DNA of 64,000 bases from assembly GCF_000284035.1 (NCBI RefSeq), contig NC_016887.1:124001-188000 (forward strand). Reading direction: 5' to 3'. The stretch comes from Nocardia cyriacigeorgica GUH-2 (GTDB taxonomy: Bacteria; Actinomycetota; Actinomycetes; Mycobacteriales; Mycobacteriaceae). Below, piece by piece: positions 36,844-48,670 of this stretch; position 1 is the first letter of the stretch; each line of letters opens with the position of its first letter. The notes beneath the pieces were generated by a model that had not been told where the DNA came from, ran no database searches, and saw only the letters and a list, made by a program, of their open reading frames with translations. The position numbers and the translations under genes are program-made.

Positions 36844-37829
36844 GCGCGCGTCGCGGTTCGAGATCCCGCCGGTCCAGGCCGGTGGGCTGCCTGGTGCTGC
36901 TCGCCCTCGCGGTGCTGGTGGTCATCGTGGTGGTGCTGGCCTGGTACTTGCTCGCCGGTCGGCTGAAGGAACCGGAGCCGGGTCCCAAGCCGCCCGAGGA
37001 GCGGCCGACCAGCCAGCCGGCCAGTTGCCCGGATGTGCAGATGATCGCGGTGCCGGGCACCTGGGAGTCGGCCAGTAACGACGATCCGTACAACCCGACG
37101 GCCAATCCGGCCTCGCTGATGTTGAACGTCACCGGTCCGTTGCGCGAACAGTTCCCGGCCGAGCGGGTCGACATCTACACCGTGCCCTACGTCGCGCAGT
37201 TCTCGAACCCGATCGCGTTCCCGCCGGACGGCCAGCAGTCCTACAACAACAGCCGTTCCGAGGGCACCCGCCGGATGGTCGACATGCTCACCGACCGGCA
37301 TGCCGAATGCCCGCTGACCACGTATGTGTTCGCCGGCTTCTCCCAGGGCGCGGTGATCGCCGGAGATATCGCGGCCCAGGTCGGCGCGGGTAACGGCCCG
37401 ATTCCGCAGGATCTGCTGCTCGGCGTCACCCTGATCGCGGACGGCCGCCGCACCGGTGAGTCCGGACCGCCGAACGCGATTCCGATCGGTCCCGTGCCGC
37501 CCGGTGTGGGCGCGGAGGTCGCGCTGGCCGGGCTCAACGTCCCGGGCATCACCATGACCGGACCGCGGCCGGGCGGGTTCGGCGCGGTCGCCGATCGCAC
37601 CTACACCATCTGCGCGCCCACCGACCTGATCTGCGACGCTCCACGGGACGCGCTGCGCCCGACGAACATCGTGGGCAGCCTCACCACCCTGATCGGTGCG
37701 ATCGGCAATCCGGTGCACGCGCTCTACAACGGTTTTGTGGTCGATCCCAATGGCGCCACCGCCACCCAGTGGACCGCGAACTGGGCAAGTGGCCTGATCG
37801 AGGCGGCTCCGCGGCCGCCGCATTCGTGA
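36840..37829 (+). CDS. Cutinase-family lipid hydrolase, Rv3802c type
   Basis: 329 residues, GTG start overlapping the DUF732 stop. A signal anchor (VGCLVLLALAVLVVIVVVLAWYLLAG) holds the enzyme at the outer face of the membrane. The alpha/beta hydrolase has the nucleophile in VFAGFSQGAVIAGD, the Asp in CAPTDLICDAP and the His in GNPVHALYNGF. Rv3802c is essential in mycobacteria and shows thioesterase and phospholipase A activity linked to mycolate metabolism. Position between mycolyltransferases and fadD32 is conserved. Confidence 0.92.
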   Translation: MSARRGSRSRRSRPVGCLVLLALAVLVVIVVVLAWYLLAGRLKEPEPGPKPPEERPTSQPASCPDVQMIAVPGTWESASNDDPYNPTANPASLMLNVTGPLREQFPAERVDIYTVPYVAQFSNPIAFPPDGQQSYNNSRSEGTRRMVDMLTDRHAECPLTTYVFAGFSQGAVIAGDIAAQVGAGNGPIPQDLLLGVTLIADGRRTGESGPPNAIPIGPVPPGVGAEVALAGLNVPGITMTGPRPGGFGAVADRTYTICAPTDLICDAPRDALRPTNIVGSLTTLIGAIGNPVHALYNGFVVDPNGATATQWTANWASGLIEAAPRPPHS

Positions 37830-37961
37830 GGTCGGCAGAACTTCGGACGGCGCGGTCCAACCCCACCGTCACGCTGTAAAGTGCGCTGATGATCGCGAGC
37901 CCGCCCCGTTCCCGGCGGCGGGTGCGCGCAGGCAATTTCCGATAGCCAGGAGCATGAGTTC

Positions 37962-38981
37962 ATGACTGAAGCCGCCGCACCGGCTGGTGAGTTGAGCGCG
38001 CTGGGTTCGCCACTGCGTCCGTTCCGCTTCGCGGCTGCGGGCGAGGGAAACAAGCAAGAGGGCGGTGCCCGCAAGTTCATTCAGACGGCGCAGCAGGCCG
38101 AGGAGTACGGCTTCGACACCTTCGTCGTGCCCGACCACCTCGGCGACCAGATCGGCCCGATCGCCGCGCTGGGCGCGCTGACCCAGGCCACCGAACGGAT
38201 CCGGCTCGGCACCTCGGTGCTGGCCAACGGTTTCCGCAACCCGGTGGTGCTGGCCAAGGACCTGGCCACCATCGACGTGCTGTCCAAGGGCAGGCTCGAG
38301 GTGGGGCTCGGCGCGGGCTGGAAGCAGGACGAGTTCCTCGCCGCCGGGCTCGAATACGATTCGCCCGGTATCCGCCTTGCCAAACTGGACGAGGCGCTGA
38401 CCATTCTCGACGTGCTGCTGCGCGGTCAGGAATGCACCTTCCAGGGCAAGTACTACCAGGTCAACGGCATCAAGGGCACCCCGCGTCCGCGGCAGGGCCC
38501 GCGTCCGCCGCTGTGCACCGGCGGTGGTGGCCCGAAGATGCTGCGCCTGGCCGCCAAGCACGCCGACATCATCTCCGTCGTTCCGGTCACCACCAAGAAC
38601 GGCAAGGGTCTGCTTTCCGGTATCACCATGGAAAAGACCATCGAGAAGGTGAACCTGATCAAGGAAGCCGCCGGTGAGCGCTTCGATCAGATCGAGCTGA
38701 ACTGGGCCATCACCGCGATCGTCATCACCGACGACCGGGAGAAGACCGCCGAGATGGCGCTGTCGGCGATCGACCGGGGCCTGCACCCCGACCTCGAGGT
38801 CGACGTGAAGCTCACCGTCGAGGAGATCTTGAACTCGCCGTACGTGGCCATCGGTTCGTTCGAGGAAATCGCCGAACAGATCCGCCGGGTGCGCCAACTC
38901 ACAGGGATGTCGTACGTGGGCGTGTTCCCCACCCAGATGGACGCGTTCGCCCCCGTGATTCCCTTGCTGCGGGACGAGTGA
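37962..38981 (+). CDS. Luciferase-like (LLM class) F420-dependent oxidoreductase
   Basis: 339 residues. The fold is that of bacterial luciferase-like monooxygenases: RPFRFAAAGEG at the start, AEEYGFDTFVVPDHLGD, RIRLGTSVLANGFRNPVVLAKDLATIDVLSKGRLEVGLGAGW (the flavin or F420 site) and RPPLCTGGGGPKMLRLAAKHAD. In mycobacteria such proteins mostly use F420, so reduction or oxidation of a lipid or cofactor-linked substrate is possible, but the substrate is unknown. It is inserted between the Rv3802c-type gene and fadD32, which are adjacent in M. tuberculosis. A possible partner in mycolate metabolism (inference). Confidence 0.85.
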   Translation: MTEAAAPAGELSALGSPLRPFRFAAAGEGNKQEGGARKFIQTAQQAEEYGFDTFVVPDHLGDQIGPIAALGALTQATERIRLGTSVLANGFRNPVVLAKDLATIDVLSKGRLEVGLGAGWKQDEFLAAGLEYDSPGIRLAKLDEALTILDVLLRGQECTFQGKYYQVNGIKGTPRPRQGPRPPLCTGGGGPKMLRLAAKHADIISVVPVTTKNGKGLLSGITMEKTIEKVNLIKEAAGERFDQIELNWAITAIVITDDREKTAEMALSAIDRGLHPDLEVDVKLTVEEILNSPYVAIGSFEEIAEQIRRVRQLTGMSYVGVFPTQMDAFAPVIPLLRDE

Positions 38982-39175
38982 GTGGCTCTTCTCTGTAACA
39001 TGTCTCTGGTTTGAGAACATCTAGCCGATAGGCGGTCACCGCGCAGACCGCAACAAAAATCTGCAGGGCCGGCTCGGTTGATACCCGAGCTCCCGCGGGC
39101 GAAAGCGAGTCGGGGCCTCACAGGTAACAGCGGCGAATGTCGTCGTCTGGCTGCGTGTGCCTCGGAGGAGAAGGA

Positions 39176-41092
39176 ATGGACGAGACTTTCGACGATTACC
39201 TGGACGAAAACGGGAACATCACAATTCCCGAAGATCGCACCCTGGTCGATCACGTCGAGAAGCACACACGCAATGACGCGAACACGCTCGCGTACCGCTA
39301 CATCGATTACTCGCGTGAGCGAGACGGTGAGGTGCACGAGCTGACGTGGCAGCAATTCGGGGTGCGGCTGCGCGCGGTGGCCGCCCGTCTGCAGCAGGTG
39401 ACCAACCCGGGCGACCGGGTCGCGATCCTGGCGCCGCAGGGTCTGGACTACGTGGTTTCCTTCTTCGCCGCCATCTATGCCGGCACCATCTCGGTGCCGC
39501 TGTTCGACCCCGACGAGCCCGGCCACACCGACCGCCTGCACGCGGTGCTCGGCGACTGCGAACCGTCGGCCATCCTCACCGCGAGCTCCTCCGCGGCCGG
39601 GGTGCGCCAGTTCTTCCGTTCGCTGCCCGCCGCTCAGCGCCCGCGCATCATCGCCGTCGACGCCATTCCCGACAGCGTCGGGGAGAGCTGGGTGCGCCCG
39701 GACATCGCCGTCGACGACATCGCCTACCTGCAGTACACCTCGGGTTCGACCCGGGTCCCGGCCGGCGTGGAGATCACCCACCGCGCCGTCGGCACCAACC
39801 TGCTGCAGATGGTCGACGCGATCAACCTGGACTGGAACTCGCGCGGTGTCACCTGGCTGCCGCTGTTCCACGACATGGGCCTGCTGACGGTGATCCTGCC
39901 CGCGGTCGGCGGCAAGTACATCACCATCATGTCGCCGAGCGCGTTCGTGCGCCGTCCGTACCGCTGGATCAAGGAACTGGCCGCGGTCTCCGACGGCGCG
40001 GGCACCTTCGCGGCCGCGCCGAACTTCGCCTTCGAGCACGCCGCCGCGCGTGGCCTGCCGAAGAACGGTGAATCGCTGGACCTGTCCAACGTCATCGGCC
40101 TGATCAACGGCAGCGAGCCGGTCACCACCTCCTCGATGAAGAAGTTCAACGAGGCGTTCGCGCCGTACGGTCTGCCCAAGACCGCGATCAAGCCCTGCTA
40201 CGGCATGGCCGAGGCGACGCTGTTCGTCTCCGCGACCAAGGCCGAGGACGAGGCCAAGGTCACCTACGTCGACCGCGACGAGCTCAATGCCGGTCGCATG
40301 GTCAAGGTGGATCCCAGCGCACCCAACGCCATCGCGCAGGTGTCCTGCGGTTATGTCGCGCTGTCGCAGTGGGCCGTGATCGTGGATCCGGAGACCGTCG
40401 AATCCGACGGTGGCGGGCACGAACTGCCCGACGGCCGGGTCGGTGAGATCTGGCTGCACGGCAACAACATGGGCATCGGCTACTGGGGCCGCCCGGACGA
40501 GACCGCGGCGACCTTCCAGAACAAGCTCACCCAGCGTCAGGAGTCGGGCAGCCACGCCGAGGGCGCCCCGGCCGACGGCAACTGGATGCGCACCGGCGAC
40601 TACGGCGTCTACTTCGACGGCGAGCTCTACATCACCGGCCGCGTCAAGGACCTGGTGATCGTCGACGGCCGCAACCACTACCCGCAGGACCTCGAGTACT
40701 CCGCGCAGGAGGCGAGCAAGGCGCTGCGCCCCGGCTTCATCGCCGCGTTCTCGGTTCCGGCCAACCAGCTGCCCGCCGAGGTGTTCGAGCAGGGCAGCCA
40801 TTCCGGGCTGAAGTTCGACGCCGACGACGCCTCCGAACAGCTCGTCATCGTCGCCGAGCGTGGCCCGGGCGCGGGCAAGGCCGATCCGCAGCCGATCGCC
40901 GACGCGGTGCGCGCGGCCATCTCGCAGCGCCACGGCGTCACCGTGCGCGATGTGCTGCTGGTACCTGCGGGTTCGATTCCCCGTACTTCCAGCGGCAAGA
41001 TCGCTCGCCGCGCCTGCAAGGCCGAGTACATCGGCGGCACGTTGCGGGGCGGCTATACCCAGCAAGCCTTCCCGGACGCCCCGGAGGAGTGA
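39176..41092 (+). CDS. fadD32: Long-chain fatty-acyl-AMP ligase FadD32
   Basis: 638 residues (Rv3801c has 637) from the ATG at 39176, after GGAGGAGAAGGA. It activates the meromycolic acid to acyl-AMP and loads it onto the N-terminal ACP of Pks13. Seen: [18 protein letters not shown] (ATP/AMP loop, about residue 182), the PLFHDMGL motif, [10 protein letters not shown], and the C-terminal domain with [19 protein letters not shown] and the Lys of the [10 protein letters not shown] tail. The fatty-acyl-AMP-ligase insertion motif is also present. pks13 follows after a hairpin and a separate promoter-like element. Confidence 0.97.
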   Translation: MDETFDDYLDENGNITIPEDRTLVDHVEKHTRNDANTLAYRYIDYSRERDGEVHELTWQQFGVRLRAVAARLQQVTNPGDRVAILAPQGLDYVVSFFAAIYAGTISVPLFDPDEPGHTDRLHAVLGDCEPSAILTASSSAAGVRQFFRSLPAAQRPRIIAVDAIPDSVGESWVRPDIAVDDIAYLQYTSGSTRVPAGVEITHRAVGTNLLQMVDAINLDWNSRGVTWLPLFHDMGLLTVILPAVGGKYITIMSPSAFVRRPYRWIKELAAVSDGAGTFAAAPNFAFEHAAARGLPKNGESLDLSNVIGLINGSEPVTTSSMKKFNEAFAPYGLPKTAIKPCYGMAEATLFVSATKAEDEAKVTYVDRDELNAGRMVKVDPSAPNAIAQVSCGYVALSQWAVIVDPETVESDGGGHELPDGRVGEIWLHGNNMGIGYWGRPDETAATFQNKLTQRQESGSHAEGAPADGNWMRTGDYGVYFDGELYITGRVKDLVIVDGRNHYPQDLEYSAQEASKALRPGFIAAFSVPANQLPAEVFEQGSHSGLKFDADDASEQLVIVAERGPGAGKADPQPIADAVRAAISQRHGVTVRDVLLVPAGSIPRTSSGKIARRACKAEYIGGTLRGGYTQQAFPDAPEE

Positions 41093-41097
41093 GTTCC

Positions 41098-41129
41098 CGG
41101 CCCGTCGCGGTGCATGCCGCGGCGGGCCG
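41098..41129 (+). terminator. Hairpin between fadD32 and pks13
   Basis: CGGCCCGTCGCGG-TGCATG-CCGCGGCGGGCCG makes a 13-bp stem with one G-T pair, starting 5 bp after the fadD32 stop. A TTTTC run appears only 15 nt later. It may reduce read-through into pks13. Confidence 0.55.
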
Positions 41130-41300
41130 AATGCCCTGCCTGCTTTTCGGTAGCCGCGCGCTGAAACAGTGGCCGGGCCGTCGACCGATATGGCTGTTCG
41201 AGAGACTTCGTGTTCGACCCCGGTGATGCCCCGCCAGGTGGGCGTCGCCACGAGATGGGCGACGGTGCCCATTCGCCGCCGCGCCGCGCGCGCTTACAGG

Positions 41301-41306
41301 TAGCTT
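41301..41306 (+). promoter_or_regulatory. Putative -10 box just before pks13
   Basis: TAGCTT lies 8 nt before the pks13 ATG (41315). The spacer GAGGATTG contains GAGG, so a leaderless start and a very short leader cannot be told apart. The spacing equals that at glf, both emb genes and dprE1. Confidence 0.45.
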
Positions 41307-41314
41307 GAGGATTG

Positions 41315-44300
41315 ATGGCTGAGAACGAGGGCATGGCTCCCGAGACGACCGACAACCACCACGTCGATCCCGGCGCGGAGGCCGAAACGGCTGCCCCCGC
41401 CGCGGCACCGGCCAACCCGGATATCTCCGTCGCCGAACTGCGCGAATGGCTGCGCAAGTGGGTCGCCGACGCGACCGGCCAGCCGCTCGAGCAGATCACC
41501 GTAGACCGTCCCATGGAAGAGTTCGGACTGGCCTCACGCGATGCGCTCGCGCTCGGTGGTGACATCGAGGAGCTCACCGGCGTGGTGCTCAACGCCACGG
41601 TGGTCTACCAGCATCCGACGATCGCCTCGCTGGCCGACGTCATCGTCAACGGTGAGCCGGAGCTGCCCGCCGAGGCACCCGACGAGCTGTCCTACACCGC
41701 CGGGTACGCCCCGGGTGAGGCGCACGATATCGCCATCGTCGGCCTGTCCACCCGGCTGCCGGGTGCGGGCGATACCCCCGAATCCACCTGGGAATTCCTG
41801 ATGAACCGCGGCGACGCGATCCGGGAGCTGCCGGAAGGCCGCTGGTCGGAGTTCCTCAGCGAACCGGCGGTGGCGCAGGCCGTCGCCGAGGGCAACACCT
41901 TGGGCGGTTACCTGGATCAGGATGTCGTCAAGGGCTTCGACGCCGAGTTCTTCGCGATGTCGCCGGTCGAGGTCGAGCGCGTCGATCCGCAGCAGCGGTT
42001 GATGATGGAGCTCACCTGGGAAGCGCTCGAGCACGCCCGGATTCCGGCCAGTGAACTCAAGGGCACCCCGGTAGGCCTGTTCATCGGTTCCTCGACCAGC
42101 GATTTCCAGATGATCGCCGCGCTCGGCCTGGCCGATCCGGATCCGACGCTGCCGGCCTCCGCCGAGGCGTACGCCATCATGGGCAGCTCCAACGGCATCA
42201 TCGCCAACCGCGTGTCCTACTTCTACGACTTCCGCGGCCCCTCGGTCACCGTGGACACCGCGTGCTCGTCCACGCTGGTCGCACTGCATCAGGCGGTGCG
42301 CGCGCTGCGCGAGGGTGAGGCCGATCTGGCGCTGGCCGGCGGTGTGAACATGCTGCTGATGCCGATGACGACGCTCGGCTTCGCCCCCGGCACCTCGAAG
42401 GACGGCCACATCAAGGCCTTCTCCGCCGACGCCGACGGCATGGTGCGCTCCGAGGGTGCGGGCCTGGTCGTGCTCAAGCGGCTGGTCGACGCCGAACGCG
42501 ACGGCGACCACATCTACGCGGTGGTCAAGGGTTCGGCGATCAACAACGACGGCCGCTCCAACGGCCTGCTCGCGCCGAACCCGGACGCCCAGGCCGACGT
42601 GCTGCGCCGCGCCTACCGCGACGCCGGCATCGCGCCGTCCACCGTCGACTACATCGAGGCGCACGGCACCGGCACCCCGATCGGCGATCCGATCGAGGCC
42701 GAGGCGCTCGGTCGGGTGGTCGGTCGCGGCCGCGACGCCGACAAGCCCGCGCTGCTCGGTTCGGTCAAGACCAATTTCGGTCACCTGGAGTCGGGTGCGG
42801 GTGTGCCCGCGCTGGCCAAGGTGGTCATGGCGTTCCAGCACAATGTGCTGCCGCCCAATATCAACTTCTCCGCTCCGAGCCCGTTCATCCCGTTTGAGCA
42901 GGCCCGGCTGAAGGTGGTCGACGAGCCCACCGAGTTCCCGCGCTACAGCGGCGTCGCGACCGTCGGTATCTCCGGGTTCGGTTTCGGTGGCACCAACGCG
43001 CACGTGGTGTTGCAGGAGTATGTGCCCAAGGAAGCCGCTGCCGGGACCGCCGGCGCGGATGCCGATGCCGAGTCCACCGATGTGGTGGCCGAGGCCGAGA
43101 ACATCGTCGCCGAATCCGCAGCGGAAACCGTTGCGGCGCAGGCCGAATGGTCGGCCGACCGGGAAGAGCCGCTGCCGGTGATCCTGCCGGTGTCGGGCTA
43201 TCTGCCCTCGCGTCGTCGTCGTGCGGCCGCCGAGCTGGCCGATTGGCTCGAAGGCGCCGGTAAGGACGTTCCGCTCGAAGATGTCGCTCGCTCGCTGGCC
43301 AAGCGCAGCCACTGGCGTTCGCGCGGTGTGGTGCTGGCCAAGAACCACGAGGAGGCCGTCGCCGGTCTGCGCGCCATCGCGGCGGGCAAGCCGGGCACCG
43401 GTGTGTTCACCGCCGACGCCCCCGCCATCAACGGCCCGATGTGGGTGTTCGCCGGTTTCGGCGCTCAGCACCGCAAGATGGGTAAACAGCTCTACCAAGA
43501 GAATTCGATCTTCCGCCGCACCGTCGACGAGGTCGACGAGCTGGTGCAGGACGAGGCCGGCTACTCGATCCGGGAGATGATTCTCGACGACGCGCAGGAC
43601 TACAACGTCGGTACCTCGCAGGTCGGCATCTTCACCATCCAGCTCGGCCTGGCCGCGCTGCTGCGCGCGCACGGCGCCGAACCCGCCGCGGTCGTCGGCC
43701 ACTCCATGGGTGAGGTCGCCGGCGCCTACATCTCCGGTGGTCTGCCGCTGGAAGACGCGGTGCGCGTGATCTGCGCCCGCTCGCGCCTGATGGGCGAGGG
43801 CGAGCAGATGATCAGCGACGACGACGTGCGCAATATGGCGCTGGTCGAGCTGAGCGCCGACGACGTCGCCGAGCTGCTCACCGAGTTCCCCGACGTCGAG
43901 GTGGCGGTGTACGCCGCGCCGACCAACACCGTCATCGGCGGTCCGCAGGCCCAGGTGGCCCAGATCGTCGCGCGGGTGGAGGAGTCCGGCAAGTTCGCCC
44001 GGGTGCTGCAGACCCGCGGCGCGGGCCACACCTCGCAGATGGATCCGCTGCTCGGCGAGCTGGCCGCGGAGCTGGCCGGTATCGAGCCGACCAAGCTGAC
44101 GGTGGGCCTGTACTCGACCGTCGACAAGGAGCAGTACTACCGCCCCGGTCACGACCCGATCCACAACGAGGACTACTGGGTCAAGAACATGCGCCACAGC
44201 GTGTACTTCACCAATGCGGTGAAGCTCGCGGTGGATTCCGGCATCACCACCTTCCTGGAGCTGGCGCCGAACTCGGTGGCGTTGATGCAGGTGCTCGGCA

Positions 44301-46561
44301 CCACCTTCGCGGCCGGACTGCACGACGCGCAGCTGATCCCGACGCTCAAGCGCAAGGAAGACGAATCCGCCGGCGTGATCTCGGCGCTGGCCCAGCTGTA
44401 TGTGCACGGCCACGCCGTCGACCTGCCCTCGCTGCTGCCCGCAGGCCCCTACGCCGACATCCCGCGCACCGCGTTCGTGCGCAAGGAGTACTGGCCCAAG
44501 GCCACCATGTCCACCGGCGGCAGCGGCCGGGTGCCCGGCTCGCATGTCGCGCTGCCCGACGGCAGGCACGTGTGGGAGGTGCAGGCCGGCGCCGTCACCG
44601 AGCTGGCCGCGTTGGTGCAGGCCTCGGCCGCCCAGGTGCTCAGCGACGTCTCGCTCGGCGCCACCATCGCGCACAGCGCGCCGCCGGCCTCCGGCACGCT
44701 GACCACCACCCTGACCCCGCATCCCGGCGGTGCGTCGGTGCAGGTGCACGCGCGCGAGGGCGCCGGGTTCCGGTTGCTGTTCGACGCCGTCGTCACCTCC
44801 GGTGCCGCGCTGCCCGAACCCGCTGCCGCGCCCGCCGTCGCGGCCGCGCCGGTCGAGGCCGCCGCGAGCACCGAGCTCGAGGTCAGCGAATCCTTCGGCG
44901 ACCGTTGGGATCCCAATGGTTCGCAGACCGTGGAGGAGCGGCTCGCGCTGATCGTCGCCGAGTCGATGGGTTACGCGGTCGAGGATCTGCCGATGGAGAT
45001 CCCGCTGATGGAACTCGGCCTGGATTCGCTGATGGCCATGCGGATCAAGAACCGGGTCGAATACGAATTCGATATCCCGCAGCTGCAGATCCAGGCCGTG
45101 CGCGACGCCAGCCTGCACGAGGTCGGCAAGGTGCTGCGCTACGCCATCGAACACCGCGACGAGGTGCAGGCCATCGCCGAACGCCAGGCCGCGGGCGAAG
45201 ACGTCACCGTGGATGAGGGCTTCGTCGCCGCCGCGCGCGCCGCACTGGAAGCCGGGGAGGACCCGGCCGCAGCGGTGCAGGCGGCCGCCGGTGCGCCGGC
45301 GAAGACCGACGCCGAGGACACGACGGTCGAGGCCGAGGCGGAAAAGATTGTGGCCGAGGCGGAATCGGCGGCTGCGGCTCCGAAGGCCGAACCCGCGCCC
45401 GCCGCGAAGGCTGCCCCTGCCGCCAAGACCGAGGCGGCCCCCGCCGCGATCTTCGGCGGCCAGGCCGAGACCGAAGACGACGTCCCCCCGCGTGACGCCG
45501 CCGAACGCCTCACCTTCGCCACCTGGGCCGTCGTCACCGGCAAGTCCGCCAAGGGCATCTTCAACACCCTGCCGATCCTCGACGAGGACACCGCCGAGAA
45601 GCTGGCCGCGCGCCTGACCGATCGGGTCGGCGCGGAGGTCACCGTCGACGATGTGCTCGACTCCGAGACCATCGAAGAGCTGGCCGACGTGGTGCGCCGA
45701 TTGCAGGACAGCGGCGCCGACGTGGACGGGTTCATCCGCCCGCTGCGCCCGCGCGCCGAGGGTTCGAATGCCGTGCCGGTGTTCGTGTTCCATCCCTCCG
45801 GCGGCAATACGCTGGTGTACGAGCCGCTGCTGAAGAAGCTGCCCGAGACCACGCCGATGTATGGCCTCGAGCGCGTCGACGGCGATATCGACGAGCGTGC
45901 CCGCCAGTACGTGCCCGAACTGCGCAAGATCCAGGGTGACGGCCCGTTTGTGCTCTACGGCTGGTCGCTGGGTGCGGTGCTGGCCATGGCGGTGGCCAAG
46001 ATCCTGCGTTCGGAGGGCGCCGATGTGCGCATCGTCGGCCTGATCGACCTGGCCATCCCCGCCGAGGACGAGGACAACAGCCCCGAAGAGCGGGTGCGCC
46101 GGATGGAGCGCTACCAGCGGTTCGCCCAGAAGACCTACGGCGTGCAGGGCGAATTGGATCGCGACCAGCTGCTCGAGCTGGCCAACGCATCCGACGAAGA
46201 GCAGATCACGATGGTGTCCGATCTCGTCAAGCTGACCGGAGCCAAGATCCCCGGCGGTGTGCTCGAACACCAGCGCACCTCGTGGATCGAGAGTCGAGCC
46301 CTCCAGAAGGTCCGCCCGACCCGCTACGAGGGTGATGTGGTGCTCTACCTCGCCGACCGCTACCACGACGGCATGCTCGAGCTGGAGCCGCGATTCGCCG
46401 ACCGGCTGCCCAACGGTGGCTGGGACGAGTACGTGCCCAACCTCGAGGTCATCCACATCCCCGGCGACCACCTGCAGATCATCGACGAGCCGCGCATCGG
46501 CAAGATCGGCGCGGACCTGACCGCGAAGCTCGCGGAAATCGAGGCGAAAGGGGCCAAGTGA
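41315..46561 (+). CDS. pks13: Polyketide synthase Pks13 (mycolic acid condensase)
   Basis: 1748 residues (Rv3800c has 1733). Domain order is as in mycobacteria: N-terminal ACP with Ser in [13 protein letters not shown] (about 74), ketosynthase with Cys in VDTACSST (about 316) and His in [11 protein letters not shown] and KTNFGHLES, acyltransferase with Ser in [11 protein letters not shown] (about 796), C-terminal ACP with Ser in LGLDSLMAM (about 1237), an Ala/Glu/Pro-rich linker, and a thioesterase with Ser in [10 protein letters not shown] (about 1550) and His in IPGDHLQII. No reductase domains, as expected. It joins the meromycolate and the carboxylated alpha-branch and passes the product to trehalose. 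It overlaps accD4 by 4 bp. Confidence 0.98.
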   Translation: MAENEGMAPETTDNHHVDPGAEAETAAPAAAPANPDISVAELREWLRKWVADATGQPLEQITVDRPMEEFGLASRDALALGGDIEELTGVVLNATVVYQHPTIASLADVIVNGEPELPAEAPDELSYTAGYAPGEAHDIAIVGLSTRLPGAGDTPESTWEFLMNRGDAIRELPEGRWSEFLSEPAVAQAVAEGNTLGGYLDQDVVKGFDAEFFAMSPVEVERVDPQQRLMMELTWEALEHARIPASELKGTPVGLFIGSSTSDFQMIAALGLADPDPTLPASAEAYAIMGSSNGIIANRVSYFYDFRGPSVTVDTACSSTLVALHQAVRALREGEADLALAGGVNMLLMPMTTLGFAPGTSKDGHIKAFSADADGMVRSEGAGLVVLKRLVDAERDGDHIYAVVKGSAINNDGRSNGLLAPNPDAQADVLRRAYRDAGIAPSTVDYIEAHGTGTPIGDPIEAEALGRVVGRGRDADKPALLGSVKTNFGHLESGAGVPALAKVVMAFQHNVLPPNINFSAPSPFIPFEQARLKVVDEPTEFPRYSGVATVGISGFGFGGTNAHVVLQEYVPKEAAAGTAGADADAESTDVVAEAENIVAESAAETVAAQAEWSADREEPLPVILPVSGYLPSRRRRAAAELADWLEGAGKDVPLEDVARSLAKRSHWRSRGVVLAKNHEEAVAGLRAIAAGKPGTGVFTADAPAINGPMWVFAGFGAQHRKMGKQLYQENSIFRRTVDEVDELVQDEAGYSIREMILDDAQDYNVGTSQVGIFTIQLGLAALLRAHGAEPAAVVGHSMGEVAGAYISGGLPLEDAVRVICARSRLMGEGEQMISDDDVRNMALVELSADDVAELLTEFPDVEVAVYAAPTNTVIGGPQAQVAQIVARVEESGKFARVLQTRGAGHTSQMDPLLGELAAELAGIEPTKLTVGLYSTVDKEQYYRPGHDPIHNEDYWVKNMRHSVYFTNAVKLAVDSGITTFLELAPNSVALMQVLGTTFAAGLHDAQLIPTLKRKEDESAGVISALAQLYVHGHAVDLPSLLPAGPYADIPRTAFVRKEYWPKATMSTGGSGRVPGSHVALPDGRHVWEVQAGAVTELAALVQASAAQVLSDVSLGATIAHSAPPASGTLTTTLTPHPGGASVQVHAREGAGFRLLFDAVVTSGAALPEPAAAPAVAAAPVEAAASTELEVSESFGDRWDPNGSQTVEERLALIVAESMGYAVEDLPMEIPLMELGLDSLMAMRIKNRVEYEFDIPQLQIQAVRDASLHEVGKVLRYAIEHRDEVQAIAERQAAGEDVTVDEGFVAAARAALEAGEDPAAAVQAAAGAPAKTDAEDTTVEAEAEKIVAEAESAAAAPKAEPAPAAKAAPAAKTEAAPAAIFGGQAETEDDVPPRDAAERLTFATWAVVTGKSAKGIFNTLPILDEDTAEKLAARLTDRVGAEVTVDDVLDSETIEELADVVRRLQDSGADVDGFIRPLRPRAEGSNAVPVFVFHPSGGNTLVYEPLLKKLPETTPMYGLERVDGDIDERARQYVPELRKIQGDGPFVLYGWSLGAVLAMAVAKILRSEGADVRIVGLIDLAIPAEDEDNSPEERVRRMERYQRFAQKTYGVQGELDRDQLLELANASDEEQITMVSDLVKLTGAKIPGGVLEHQRTSWIESRALQKVRPTRYEGDVVLYLADRYHDGMLELEPRFADRLPNGGWDEYVPNLEVIHIPGDHLQIIDEPRIGKIGADLTAKLAEIEAKGAK

Positions 46562-48102
46562 GCACTACTGCCGAGAAACTCGCCGACCTGCGCAAACGCC
46601 TCGAGCTGGCGCAGGAGCCGGCGGGTGAAGCGGGGGTGGCCAAGCGGGCGAAGAAGGGCATTCCTTCCGCCCGCGACCGGATCAACATGCTGCTCGATCC
46701 GGGCACCTTCGTGGAAGTCGGTGCGCTGGTGCGCAAACCGGGCGATCCGGAGGCTCTCTACGGCGACGGCGTTGTCACCGGGCACGGCCTGGTCGACGGA
46801 CGTCCGGTCGCGGTGTTCTCGCACGATCAGACCGTCTACGGCGGTTCGGTCGGTGAGATGTTCGGCCGCAAGGTCGCCGGGATCATGGAGTACGCCAACA
46901 AGGTGGGCTGCCCGGTGGTCGGCATCAACGACTCCGGCGGCGCCCGGGTGCAGGAGGCGGTGACCTCGCTGGCCTGGTACGCCGAACTCGGCCGCCGCCA
47001 GGAACCGCTGTCGGGTCTGGTGCCGCAGATCTCCATGATTCTCGGCAAATGCGCCGGTGGTGCGGTGTACGCCCCGATCAACACCGATGTGGTGGTGGCG
47101 ACCGAAGAGGCGTACATGTTCGTCACCGGCCCCAAGGTGATCCGCGAGGTCACCGGCGAGGACGTCAGCCTCGAGGAGCTCGGCGGCGCCAACAGCCAGG
47201 CCCAGTACGGCAATATCCACCACGTCGCCGAGGACGAGAAGGCGGCGTTCCAGTGGGTGCGCGACTATCTCGGCTATCTGCCCACCTCCTGCCAGGAGGA
47301 GCCGCCGATCGTGAACCCGGGTCTGGAACCGGAGATCACCGACACCGACCTGGAACTGAACGGCATCGTGCCGGATTCCGACAATGCCGGCTACGACATG
47401 CACGAGATCCTGCTGCGGATCTTCGACGACGGCGAATTCCACGAGGTCGGCGCCACCGCGGGCCGCAATATCATCACCGGCTTCGCCCGGGTCGACGGCC
47501 GCAGCGTCGGCGTGGTGGCCAACCAGCCCATGGTCTACGCCGGTGCGCTCGACGCCCGCGCCTCGGACAAGGCGGCCCATTTCGTGCGGCTGTGCGACGC
47601 GTTCGAGATCCCGCTGGTGTTCGTGGTCGACACTCCCGGCTTCCTGCCGGGTGTGGAGCAGGAGAAGATCGGCGTCATCAAACGCGGTGGCCGGTTCCTG
47701 TTCTCCTTCGTGGAGGCGACCGTGCCCAAGGTGACCGTGGTGATCCGCAAGTCCTACGGCGGCGGGTACGCGGTGATGGGTTCCAAGCAGCTCGGCGCCG
47801 ACGTCAACCTGGCCTGGCCGACCGCGCGGATCGCGGTGATGGGCGCGGAGAGCGCCGTCAGCCTGATCGGCGGCAAGCAGATCGCGGCCGCGCCGGAGGA
47901 TCAGCGCCCGGCGATCCGCCAGCAGATGATCGACTTCTACAACGCCACCGTCGCCACACCGTGGGTGGCGGCCGAACGCGGCTACATCGACGCCGTCATC
48001 GAGCCGTCGGCCACCCGGCTGGAACTGCGCAAGGCGTTGCAGCTGCTGCGTGACAAGACCATCCTGCGCAGCCCGCGCAAGCACCACCTGCTGCCGCTGT
48101 AG
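46558..48102 (+). CDS. accD4: Acyl-CoA carboxylase carboxyltransferase subunit AccD4
   Basis: 514 residues, GTG start overlapping the pks13 stop. It is the beta subunit of the long-chain acyl-CoA carboxylase that makes the alpha-carboxylated substrate for Pks13. Both crotonase-like halves are present: the acyl-CoA oxyanion sites in [11 protein letters not shown] and [11 protein letters not shown] in the first, and [12 protein letters not shown] and [18 protein letters not shown] in the second. The position directly after pks13 matches Rv3799c. The biotinylated alpha subunit is not in the window. A strong hairpin follows the stop. Confidence 0.97.
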   Translation: MSTTAEKLADLRKRLELAQEPAGEAGVAKRAKKGIPSARDRINMLLDPGTFVEVGALVRKPGDPEALYGDGVVTGHGLVDGRPVAVFSHDQTVYGGSVGEMFGRKVAGIMEYANKVGCPVVGINDSGGARVQEAVTSLAWYAELGRRQEPLSGLVPQISMILGKCAGGAVYAPINTDVVVATEEAYMFVTGPKVIREVTGEDVSLEELGGANSQAQYGNIHHVAEDEKAAFQWVRDYLGYLPTSCQEEPPIVNPGLEPEITDTDLELNGIVPDSDNAGYDMHEILLRIFDDGEFHEVGATAGRNIITGFARVDGRSVGVVANQPMVYAGALDARASDKAAHFVRLCDAFEIPLVFVVDTPGFLPGVEQEKIGVIKRGGRFLFSFVEATVPKVTVVIRKSYGGGYAVMGSKQLGADVNLAWPTARIAVMGAESAVSLIGGKQIAAAPEDQRPAIRQQMIDFYNATVATPWVAAERGYIDAVIEPSATRLELRKALQLLRDKTILRSPRKHHLLPL

Positions 48103-48119
48103 AACTCAGGACAGCGATC

Positions 48120-48146
48120 GGGCCGCATCCGGCTGGGATGCGGCCC
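48120..48146. terminator. Hairpin between convergent accD4 and cyclophilin genes
   Basis: GGGCCGCATCC-GGCTG-GGATGCGGCCC is a perfect 11-bp stem, 18 bp after the accD4 stop and 27 bp after the cyclophilin stop on the other strand. It can serve both genes; there is no clear T tract on either side. Confidence 0.7.
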
Positions 48147-48172
48147 GCGTCGCGTTGTCGGGTCAGCTGTGA

Positions 48173-48670
48173 TCAGGCAACTTTCGCGGATTCGATCACG
48201 ACGTTCTCCGACGGAACATCCTGGTGGACGCCGTGCGACGAGGTCGACACGGCGGCGATCTTGTCGACCACCTCGGTGCCCTCGGTGACGGTGCCGAACA
48301 CCGCGTAACCCCAGCCCTGGCCGGCCGGCTGGGTGTGGTTGAGGAAGTCGTTGTCGGCGACGTTGATGAAGAACTGCGCGGTCGCCGAGTGCGGGTCGTT
48401 GGTGCGCGCCATGGCGACGGTGTAGCGGTCGTTCTTGAGACCGTTGCCCGCCTCGTTCTGGATCGGGGCCTTGGTCGGCTTCTGCTTCATCTCGCCGTCG
48501 AAGCCGCCGCCCTGGATCATGAAGCCGGGGATGACGCGGTGGAAGATGGTGCCGTCGTAGTGCCCGGCGTTCACGTACTCCAGGAAGTTCTTCACCGTGT
48601 TCGGCGCCTTGGCGTCGTCCAGCTCCAGCCCGATGGTTCCGTAGTTCGTCTCGAGATTCACCTTTGTCAT
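48173..48670 (-). CDS. Peptidyl-prolyl cis-trans isomerase, cyclophilin type
   Basis: 165 residues, the size of a single-domain bacterial cyclophilin without a signal peptide, so it is cytoplasmic. The catalytic signature is complete: [15 protein letters not shown] (Arg of the active site), [13 protein letters not shown] and WGYAVFGTV. It catalyses proline isomerisation in protein folding. It stands alone on the minus strand between accD4 and the emb gene, and a metabolic link to them is not evident. Confidence 0.93.
   Translation of the reverse strand: MTKVNLETNYGTIGLELDDAKAPNTVKNFLEYVNAGHYDGTIFHRVIPGFMIQGGGFDGEMKQKPTKAPIQNEAGNGLKNDRYTVAMARTNDPHSATAQFFINVADNDFLNHTQPAGQGWGYAVFGTVTEGTEVVDKIAAVSTSSHGVHQDVPSENVVIESAKVA

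Noticed and set aside
41534-46471. Minus-strand open frame of 1645 codons opposite pks13
   Set aside because: Antisense of Pks13, whose domains are all clear; the composition is that of a shadow frame.
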